6,691 nt of DNA, taken from NCBI GenBank assembly GCA_016199685.1, contig JACQGD010000022.1, forward strand, positions 1 through 6,691. The letters run 5' to 3'. Shown piece after piece: positions 1 through 4,665 of the stretch; the stretch's first letter is position 1; every line of letters starts with the position of its first letter. The translations under genes were made by a program, and so were the position numbers. Origin of the DNA: Candidatus Saccharimonadota bacterium. GTDB lineage: Bacteria; Patescibacteriota; Saccharimonadia; Saccharimonadales; Saccharimonadaceae. Under the pieces are notes generated by a model. It made no database searches. It worked only from the letters and a program-made list of their open reading frames with translations, and was not told where the DNA came from.

Positions 1-1091
1 AAATCATCAGCGTCTTCTTGCTTCTTAATCCAAGTGTAGTGCATGTAGGTTGGCGTAAATGTAGGCTCTGAGACCGAAACCTTACCCTCATTTTCTTTCG
101 TGAACTTAAACTGAGCAACGCCTCCAATAAGCTCGTCTATGCGAAGCTGCGCCGAGAGGAAGTTACCAAGCGAATACCAGACAAGCATTGTGCCGCCATC
201 CGTCCTTTTTACAAGCTCAGCGGGCTGCAGAACATGCGGACCAGTTCCTATCACCACATCCGCTCCTAAGGCAGCTAGGCGGGCTACAGTCTCTCGCTGG
301 TCGTTATTTATCACGCCTGAGTCTTCAGTCCCCCAATGCATCGAGACAATCACTGCATCGGCATTTTGACGAGCTTCGCGTAGGAGTGATTCAAAAAGCG
401 CCGTGTCGTGGTAAATATTTACCGAGTACGATGGCGTTGATTGATTATTATTAAAGTCCGCAAAGCTCAAAAAGGCAGTTTTGATACCATTTTTTGTAAA
501 ATACTGCACCTTCTTTTGCTCGTCAGCTGACTTGTTTGCCCCAGCCAATGCAAGCGGCTGGAGTGATTGCCACGCAGTAATCGTCGCATTTGTCGCCGAG
601 ACGCCCTTATCTCCCATATGGTTATTCGCGAGATTTATAACATTGCATCCAGCCCCGTCTTTGAGATCTTTAGAGAACTGAGCCGGCGCATTAAACGACG
701 GATAGCCACTAATGATGTACTCTGCGCCCGCACTGAGACCTTCTTGATTGCAAAAAACGGTATCTGCAGATGCATATATACTTCGAACTTTGCTAAAAAA
801 CGGAGTGAAACTGTAGCCACTTTCAGTCTTCGCATTATTAAGAACAGCTGTGTGCGCCAGCATATCACCCATCGCTGCCATCGTAAACGAAGGCTTCGAC
901 TGTACGGCGGATGAGCGTGCTGTCGGCTTTGCTGGCTCTGGTTTAGCGCTATCGACAGGCTTTCGTACAACAAAGTAGCACGCCAGTATGGCAACAATAA
1001 CCACTAAAAATACCCCTGCTACCACGAGCCATTTTTTGCGGCTATGAACTTTGGTTGAATGATGCTTTGCACGCTCAACCGACAATCTCAT
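1..1091 (-). CDS. CapA/PgsA-like (PGA_cap) membrane-anchored protein, partial at its C-terminus
   Basis: The frame is open for 363 codons from ATG at 1091 and leaves the window without a stop. Residues 1-20 are basic, 21-43 form one membrane helix, and 44-66 are a Pro/Ala/Lys-rich linker, so the protein is probably a membrane-anchored outward-facing enzyme. From about residue 68 the fold matches the CapA (PGA_cap) family: GD (75-76), NQE (115-117), NLANNH (153-158), MHWG (251-254), GPHVLQP (284-290) and SLGNF (307-311). The family is related to calcineurin-like metallophosphatases; its founders (PgsA/CapA) act in poly-gamma-glutamate synthesis and export, but most members have no known substrate. 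The usual histidine-rich GHHPH segment reads GTGPH here. There is no clear Shine-Dalgarno sequence. The ATG overlaps the corrected stop of the upstream membrane gene (TAATG), so translation is probably coupled. No capsule or PGA synthesis genes are in view, so the family assignment is firm and the function is not. Confidence 0.88.
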   Translation of the reverse strand, partial: MRLSVERAKHHSTKVHSRKKWLVVAGVFLVVIVAILACYFVVRKPVDSAKPEPAKPTARSSAVQSKPSFTMAAMGDMLAHTAVLNNAKTESGYSFTPFFSKVRSIYASADTVFCNQEGLSAGAEYIISGYPSFNAPAQFSKDLKDGAGCNVINLANNHMGDKGVSATNATITAWQSLQPLALAGANKSADEQKKVQYFTKNGIKTAFLSFADFNNNQSTPSYSVNIYHDTALFESLLREARQNADAVIVSMHWGTEDSGVINNDQRETVARLAALGADVVIGTGPHVLQPAELVKRTDGGTMLVWYSLGNFLSAQLRIDELIGGVAQFKFTKENEGKVSVSEPTFTPTYMHYTWIKKQEDADD

Positions 1092-1548
1092 TAGAGTACT
1101 ATCCCGGCAGGTAAGAAGTAGCTGACGATCGTCACAATAATCAAAACTGCGTACCATATTTTCCTATCAGTCTGACTCTTTTCGAGGAGGGAAATTCCAG
1201 CGAGGCCGATAATAGTTCCAAATTTGGCGCCAACAAAACTGCTGCAATGCCATAAATTAATAGCGAGCTAGTGGCTGTATATACTACGCTCAAAATAACT
1301 GCTCTAGATAGAGGAAGCTTCGTGACAAGCCTAAATGTAAGAACTTGTACGACTAAACATCCGACAATCCACAACGGGACAAATACCATACCGGCAATCC
1401 AGCCAATACCCCACGATACTACAAGTAAAAGGTATGTCAAAAGGCCGCGATAACTTCGTAAACCCTTTACCTTGCCGAGCCTCAATACGAGCCAAGCTGG
1501 TAGTAAGATACTTATTACTATTCCAATCATAATCAATATCTCAGTCAT
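1091..1548 (-). CDS. Small multi-pass membrane protein, reading frame broken by a one-base shift
   Basis: Two overlapping minus-strand frames together make one coherent protein of about 152 aa. The first (GTG at 1566 or ATG at 1548, in-frame stop at 1141-1143) gives about four hydrophobic helices, then an un-membrane-like tail (EFPSSKRVRLIGKYGTQF). The -1 frame past about 1240 instead gives a GTIIGLAGISLLEK helix, a polar turn (SQTDRK) and a last helix (IWYAVLIIVTIVSYFLPAG). It ends at TAA 1093-1091, overlapping the capA ATG by one base. The join must lie left of 1268, because the -1 frame has a stop at 1270-1268. One missing base in the T-run at 1238-1235 (minus strand) would explain it, as would slippage at 1225-1219. 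I prefer ATG 1548, which has GGGATGG just upstream, over GTG 1566. No family is recognised; the tight overlap suggests it works with the CapA-like protein. Confidence 0.7.
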
Positions 1549-1603
1549 AGCCATCCCATTTATCACGTTATATTCTTATTAGTATAAATCGTTACCCATA
1601 TTA

Positions 1604-1634
1604 ATATAAGCCCCCCTTTTCAGGAGGCTTATAT
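1604..1634 (-). terminator. Hairpin after rpsJ, probable terminator without a U-tract
   Basis: ATATAAGCC (1604-1612) pairs with GGCTTATAT (1626-1634). The stem continues on the minus-strand transcript through a wobble and three more pairs to a GAAA tetraloop. It starts about 15 bases after the rpsJ stop. The tail is TAATATGGG, with no run of U, so it may be a weak terminator or a 3'-end stabiliser that lets some transcription continue into the membrane protein and capA genes. Confidence 0.5.
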
Positions 1635-1648
1635 AAAGGCCAAACCAA

Positions 1649-1969
1649 TTACATACGAATTTCTGCGTCAACTCCAGCTGGAAGGCTGAGGTTCTGCAGA
1701 CTGTCGATTGTCTTAGGCGTCGCGTTTGTGATGTCGATAAGACGCTTGTGTACGCGCATTTCAAATGATTCACCACCTGATTTATACACGTGAGGGCTCT
1801 TTACTACTGTAAAGCTACTTCGACGTGTTGGAAGCGGTACGGGACCTGCAATACTTGCACCAGTACGGATAGCCGTATCGATGATTTGCTTTGCTGATTG
1901 GTCAATGACTTTGTGGTCATACGCTTTTAGGCGGATGCGAATTCGCAAGCCTTCTGGTTTATCTGCCAT
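1649..1969 (-). CDS. rpsJ: 30S ribosomal protein S10 (NusE)
   Basis: This 106-residue protein is S10, a head protein of the 30S subunit that in other bacteria also joins the NusB antitermination complex. Diagnostic segments are IRIRLKAYDHKVIDQSA (9-25), GPVPLPTRR (42-50), SPHVYK (58-63), FEMRVHKRLIDI (69-80) and the C-terminal LPAGVDAEI. The length is normal. The loop after SPHV reads YKSGGESFE, where E. coli has NKDARDQYE; this is the loop near which tigecycline-resistance changes map in other species. The start is fixed by AAGGAG (1983-1978) eight bases upstream. The gene stands outside an S10 operon (no rplC follows) and keeps the order tuf then rpsJ on the same strand. It has its own promoter and a leader of about 94 bases. 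Confidence 0.97.
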   Translation of the reverse strand: MADKPEGLRIRIRLKAYDHKVIDQSAKQIIDTAIRTGASIAGPVPLPTRRSSFTVVKSPHVYKSGGESFEMRVHKRLIDITNATPKTIDSLQNLSLPAGVDAEIRM

Positions 1970-2015
1970 GAGAAAAACTCCTTATTTATGATCTACCGTA
2001 ACCTTGAATGGTTTT

Positions 2016-2031
2016 GTGACCAGTGGTTCAC
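2016..2031 (-). promoter_or_regulatory. Small hairpin in the rpsJ leader
   Basis: Read on the minus strand, GTGA pairs with TCAC and CC with GG around a three-base loop, with one bulged A. It lies between the predicted transcription start and the rpsJ ribosome binding site. It could be a leader structure or a protein binding site; nothing in the sequence decides between them, and a short near-palindrome can arise by chance. Confidence 0.25.
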
Positions 2032-2069
2032 GCACAGACAAGTTCTCGGTATAATTTATATTCAAAGTA

Positions 2070-2098
2070 AGTATATCCTATTATCTCTGTTATGGCAA
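2070..2098 (-). promoter_or_regulatory. Promoter of rpsJ
   Basis: Minus-strand -35 TTGCCA (2098-2093) and -10 TATACT (2075-2070) each match the sigma-70 consensus at five of six bases with a 17-base spacer. Transcription would start near 2063, leaving a leader of about 94 bases. GTTAT/ATAAC half-sites overlap the -35 box. Confidence 0.7.
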
Positions 2099-2115
2099 TA
2101 ACCATGAATAGTTAT
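2089..2115. repeat. Three GTTAT/ATAAC half-sites between divergent promoters
   Basis: GTTAT (2089-2093), ATAAC (2098-2102) and GTTAT (2111-2115) form two overlapping inverted repeats with spacers of 4 and 8 bases. They cover the rpsJ -35 box and lie between it and the divergent promoter of the first small gene. The arrangement looks like an operator but the half-sites are short and AT-rich. Confidence 0.35.
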
Positions 2116-2150
2116 GTCTCTCCTCAGTCAACCAAGGAATGGTGATAAAA

Positions 2151-2179
2151 TTGCTTATTTAGCGTATTCATAGTATAAT
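2151..2179 (+). promoter_or_regulatory. Promoter of the 109-aa gene
   Basis: -35 TTGCTT (2151-2156), 17-base spacer, perfect -10 TATAAT (2174-2179). The predicted start is near 2186, giving a leader of about 42 bases. The -10 box sits inside an AGCGTATT/AATACGCT inverted repeat. Confidence 0.65.
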
Positions 2180-2190
2180 ATAAATACGCT
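2161..2190. repeat. Inverted repeat around the -10 box, operator-like
   Basis: AGCGTATT (2161-2168) and its exact complement AATACGCT (2183-2190) are separated by 14 bases that include TATAAT. The second arm also belongs to a tighter palindrome, TACGC-TT-GCGTA (2185-2196), at the predicted transcription start. A dimeric repressor site is the simplest reading; a hairpin at the 5' end of the transcript is the alternative for the tighter palindrome. Confidence 0.4.
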
Positions 2191-2227
2191 TGCGTACTCG
2201 ACGCAACGACCCTTAAGGTGGTGCTGT

Positions 2228-2557
2228 ATGAGCAAAAAGTCCTATCTAGAACGAGCATTCAGACCGAATGTTACTCTTAACTTTCTCCACGGAGCACGAG
2301 CCGTCGTAGAAGAAGGTCAAGAAGAACTACTCCTCGATTCTCCCTACGGAGAGGTGTCACCGGAAGATATTCTTTCACATGAGCCGACATCGGATCTACT
2401 CACGCGTGGATTCATCGATCAGTGGAATCGTCGATGGAGACTCACTCATATCGATGGAACTCAACGACAGCCTCGATTGCAGTTTCGAGTCGCGAAGTCA
2501 TTCCTCGCCAGAGTCAAGTCAGGACTCGGCAAACTTGTTCACCCTCATGCCACCTAA
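2228..2557 (+). CDS. Small protein of unknown function (109 aa), own transcription unit
   Basis: I do not recognise a family. The start is supported by AAGGTGG (2215-2221) six bases upstream and by a promoter 50 bases away; the terminator stem begins directly after the TAA. The protein opens with a basic stretch (KKSYLERAFRPN), has an acidic middle (VEEGQEELLLDSPYGEVSPEDIL, roughly residues 27-49), then a Trp/Arg-rich segment (DQWNRRWRL) and a basic C-terminal part (AKSFLARVKSGLGK). There is no signal peptide, membrane helix, cysteine pair or repeat, so it is probably cytosolic; the charge pattern would fit nucleic acid or ribosome binding, but that is a guess. It runs opposite to the tuf and rpsJ genes that flank it. 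The segment around QW resembles one in the next gene (EQWFRTGF), too weakly to claim paralogy. The complete promoter-gene-terminator set makes it likely real. Confidence 0.65.
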   Translation: MSKKSYLERAFRPNVTLNFLHGARAVVEEGQEELLLDSPYGEVSPEDILSHEPTSDLLTRGFIDQWNRRWRLTHIDGTQRQPRLQFRVAKSFLARVKSGLGKLVHPHAT

Positions 2558-2621
2558 CCCGTCCATCTCGTAGCAAGTGCCCTTCAGTGCTTCCGAGCGC
2601 TGGGCGGGTATTTGCTTTTTT
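2558..2621 (+). terminator. Long intrinsic terminator of the 109-aa gene
   Basis: CCCGTCC (2558-2564) pairs with GGGCGGG (2602-2608, one G-U), CTCG (2567-2570) with CGAG (2594-2597), and AGCA (2572-2575) with TGCT (2588-2591), around a 12-base loop. The stem is followed by TATTTGC and six T (2616-2621). The same tail, GGGTATTTGCTTTT, ends the next unit. Confidence 0.75.
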
Positions 2622-2628
2622 GCAGAGT

Positions 2629-2657
2629 TTGATTCGTATGTTGTTTTTTGCTATAGT
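2629..2657 (+). promoter_or_regulatory. Promoter of the 95-aa gene
   Basis: -35 TTGATT (2629-2634), 17-base spacer, -10 TATAGT (2652-2657) preceded by an extended -10 TGC. It starts right after the terminator of the previous unit, so the two small genes are separately transcribed. The predicted leader (from about 2664) holds ACCTCC (2664-2669), which could pair with the GGAG at 2674-2677 or in part with the ribosome binding site. Confidence 0.65.
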
Positions 2658-2709
2658 CTATCTACCTCCGCCTGGAGAAAAACAGTGAGAGCGACGAGAG
2701 GAATACTCA

Positions 2710-2997
2710 ATGTCCGATGACCTTCGATTGCACGACATCGCGTCACGAATCGCCACAACTGGCGAACGTGGAGGCAATGGCTACGAGCCGGCAAGTGACG
2801 AGATTGTATCATCAACTGAGGTAGCTCGTATCATAGAGCTTGTTCATGAGCAGTGGTTCCGTACTGGGTTTCATGGCCTTAAGCTCTGCTTCAATAGCAA
2901 AAGTGATCGTTATGTAATCGCAGGAGCCTCAAGCCGACAAAGCAGCAGTACCAAACAGACGGACAGTCGTACACTTCGCTTAATGAAGCGGCGATGA
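2710..2997 (+). CDS. Small protein of unknown function (95 aa), own transcription unit
   Basis: No family is recognised. ATG 2710 follows AGAGGA (2697-2702) by seven bases and lies about 46 bases from the predicted transcription start. The N-terminal part is mixed-charge (SDDLRLHDIASRIATTGERGGNGYE), a likely helix with hydrophobic spacing follows (TEVARIIELVHEQWF, about residues 36-50), then a short beta-like segment (LKLCF, DRYVIAGAS) and a Ser/Thr/Arg/Lys-rich, probably disordered, basic tail ending LMKRR. There is no signal peptide or membrane helix. The gene has its own promoter and a structured 3' end. With the preceding 109-aa gene it forms a plus-strand pair between tuf and rpsJ. The ORF is short, so it could be an mRNA-like regulatory RNA, but start signals and stop placement favour a protein. 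Confidence 0.6.
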   Translation: MSDDLRLHDIASRIATTGERGGNGYEPASDEIVSSTEVARIIELVHEQWFRTGFHGLKLCFNSKSDRYVIAGASSRQSSSTKQTDSRTLRLMKRR

Positions 2998-3001
2998 CAG
3001 T

Positions 3002-3025
3002 ATTCCCGATGCCCCATTGTGGAAT
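3002..3025 (+). other. Hairpin in the 3' untranslated part of the 95-aa unit
   Basis: ATTCC (3002-3006) pairs with GGAAT (3021-3025) and, inside it, ATG (3009-3011) with CAT (3015-3017). It lies five bases after the stop and upstream of the terminator, adding to an unusually structured 3' end. Short stems like this may be chance. Confidence 0.3.
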
Positions 3026-3046
3026 GTAGCCTTGTAGGTGTAATCA

Positions 3047-3107
3047 ACCCCGCTCGACAGAAGCAGGGGCCCCGCGCACCGCTCGGCGTAGCGGGGTATT
3101 TGCTTTT
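3047..3107 (+). terminator. Composite terminator of the 95-aa gene with two alternative folds
   Basis: Fold A has two hairpins: CCCCGCT (3048-3054) with AGC-A-GGGG (3062-3069), and CCCCGC (3070-3075) with GCGGGG (3091-3096), followed by TATTTGCTTTT. Fold B pairs ACCCCGCT (3047-3054) with its exact complement AGCGGGGT (3090-3097) and leaves the GGGGCCCC palindrome (3066-3073) in the loop. Both put a strong stem before the T-rich tail. Confidence 0.7.
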
Positions 3108-3169
3108 ATAGTGAACATATTCTCATCTCAAATGACCGAACCGTTCGCCAGTCAGCCTACAGATGCAAT

Positions 3170-3199
3170 AAAAAATACCCCCGATTGCCGGGGGTATTT
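3170..3199 (-). terminator. Intrinsic terminator of tuf
   Basis: A perfect 11-bp stem, AAATACCCCCG (3173-3183) with CGGGGGTATTT (3189-3199), and a five-base loop. On the minus strand the stem runs straight into six U (3175-3170). It begins about 17 bases after the tuf stop. On the plus strand only three U follow, so it may stop opposing transcription weakly. Confidence 0.92.
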
Positions 3200-3215
3200 C
3201 ATCGTGTGTTATAAA

Positions 3216-4397
3216 TTACTTAGTAATCTTAGTAACAACACCAGCACCAACAGTACGGCCACCTTCACGAATAGCGAAGTTTAGACCTTGTTCCATTGCG
3301 ATTGGCTGAAGGAGTTTCACCTTGAAAGTAAGCGTATCACCAGGCATGACCATTTCTTTGTCAGCTGGAAGCTCAACTTCACCTGTTACGTCAGTTGTAC
3401 GGAAGTAGAACTGTGGCTTGTAGCCCTTGCTAAATGGTGTGTGACGACCACCTTCTTCTTTTTTAAGAATGTAAACCTCTGCGTCAAACTCTGTATGTGG
3501 AGTGATTGAGCCAGGCTTCGCAACAACTTGACCGCGTTCGATTTGTTCGCGCTCAATACCACGAAGAAGAAGACCAGCGTTGTCACCTGCTTGACCTTGG
3601 TCAAGATTCTTCTTGAATGCTTCGATACCAGTAACAACTGAGTTCTGTGAAGCTTTCACACCAACGATCTCAACTGGGTCATTGATCTTGATGATACCCT
3701 GCTCAATACGGCCGGTAGCAACTGTACCACGACCTTTGATTGAGAAGACATCTTCGATTGGCATGAGGAAGTCTTTGTCTAGGTCACGTGTTGGCTCTGG
3801 GACGTATTCGTCAAGAGCTTTAACGAGTTCCATGATAGCGTCTTCTGATGCTTCATCACCTTCGAGTGCCTTTGTAGCAGAACCCTTGATGATTGGAGCT
3901 GAATCGTCAAATCCGTTCTTCGCAAGAAGTTCTTGGATGTCCATTTCAACGAGCTCAACGAGCTCAGGATCAGCAAGATCCATTTTGTTGAGGAAGACGA
4001 CAATCTTTGGCACACCAACCTGCTTAGCAAGAAGAACGTGCTCGCGAGTTTGTGGAAGTGGACCATCGTTTGCAGCAACAACGAGGATTGCTCCGTCGAT
4101 CTGTGCAGCACCAGTGATCATGTTCTTAACGTAGTCGGCGTGACCTGGCATGTCGACGTGTGCGTAGTGACGAGCTTCTGACTCGTATTCTTGGTGTGAA
4201 GATGCAATCGTGATACCACGTGCACGCTCTTCAGGAGCGTTGTCAATTTGAGCGTAATCAACCTTCTTGTTGACGTCGCTTGGAAGACGCTTAGCAAGAA
4301 CAGATGTGATTGCAGCTGTTAGTGTTGTTTTACCATGGTCGACGTGGCCCATAGTACCAACGTTGACGTGAGGCTTGGTTCGATCGAAATCTGCCAT
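3216..4397 (-). CDS. tuf: Elongation factor Tu
   Basis: This 393-residue protein is full-length EF-Tu, the GTPase that brings aminoacyl-tRNA to the ribosomal A site. The GTP-binding motifs are G1 GHVDHGKT (18-25), G2 RGITI (60-64), G3 DMPGH (82-86, with catalytic His86), G4 NKMD (137-140) and G5 GSATKAL (172-178). Domains 2 and 3 follow from about 210 and 300, with GGRHTPF (316-322), FRTTDVTG (332-339) and the conserved C-terminal FAIREGGRTVGAGVV. Compared with E. coli, DCPGH is DMPGH, NKCD is NKMD, GSALK is GSATK, and NTSHVEY after switch I is ASSHQEY; none removes a nucleotide-binding residue. AGGAG (4413-4409) lies 11 bases before the ATG. The gene has its own strong promoter and terminator and is not next to fusA here, so it is a single-gene unit, upstream of rpsJ but cut off from it by two opposing genes. 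Confidence 0.99.
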   Translation of the reverse strand: MADFDRTKPHVNVGTMGHVDHGKTTLTAAITSVLAKRLPSDVNKKVDYAQIDNAPEERARGITIASSHQEYESEARHYAHVDMPGHADYVKNMITGAAQIDGAILVVAANDGPLPQTREHVLLAKQVGVPKIVVFLNKMDLADPELVELVEMDIQELLAKNGFDDSAPIIKGSATKALEGDEASEDAIMELVKALDEYVPEPTRDLDKDFLMPIEDVFSIKGRGTVATGRIEQGIIKINDPVEIVGVKASQNSVVTGIEAFKKNLDQGQAGDNAGLLLRGIEREQIERGQVVAKPGSITPHTEFDAEVYILKKEEGGRHTPFSKGYKPQFYFRTTDVTGEVELPADKEMVMPGDTLTFKVKLLQPIAMEQGLNFAIREGGRTVGAGVVTKITK

Positions 4398-4468
4398 TGT
4401 GAGTATATCTCCTGATTACTTATATATTCGCGCACAGCCGTAAATAGACTCCACGACGTATGATGTTG

Positions 4469-4497
4469 ATTATACAGGGTTTTTATCGGTTAGTAAA
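4469..4497 (-). promoter_or_regulatory. Promoter of tuf
   Basis: Minus-strand -35 TTTACT (4497-4492), 17-base spacer, perfect -10 TATAAT (4474-4469). Transcription would start near 4462 with a leader of about 65 bases. The other 170 or so bases up to the antiporter stop show no gene and no convincing terminator for the antiporter, so read-through into tuf is possible. Confidence 0.82.
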
Positions 4498-4665
4498 GAT
4501 ATGTCGTCGTTGTTTTATTTTTGAATCATCTACATTCTTTCTTGCGTCAACCAAACAGCACCCTTCTCTATATCGCAAAAGAAGTAAAACTCAGTAACAA
4601 CCTTCTTCTGCCGGGGAACGACCTAAGGATCGATAGATATGTCAGCTTTATAAATACTCGATATA

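Noticed and set aside
635..997. A 120-codon minus-strand frame
   Set aside because: It is the alternative frame of the capA-like gene, whose own frame carries clear family motifs over the whole region.
1581..1609. Promoter for the membrane protein gene (TATACT at 1586-1581, minus strand)
   Set aside because: The -10 is good but the -35 position reads TTATAT, with only two matches, so I did not list it; read-through from rpsJ is an alternative.
2379..2688. Two further plus-strand frames overlapping the 109-aa gene
   Set aside because: They lack start signals and run through the terminator and the next promoter; the 109-aa frame has the ribosome binding site and its stop sits exactly before the terminator.
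2228..2997. Paralogy of the 109-aa and 95-aa proteins
   Set aside because: Only a QW-containing segment with similar spacing is shared; this is too little to claim by eye.
2228..3110. Foreign base composition in the inserted region
   Set aside because: Hand counts of several lines gave about 50 percent GC both here and in tuf and the antiporter.
3613..4134. A 173-codon open frame antisense to tuf
   Set aside because: It lies wholly inside tuf on the other strand, has the Ser/Arg/Thr-rich content typical of an antisense shadow, and has no start signals.
4616..4629. CGATC/GGTCG hairpin after the antiporter as a terminator
   Set aside because: Five pairs with a wobble and no U-tract are too weak to call.
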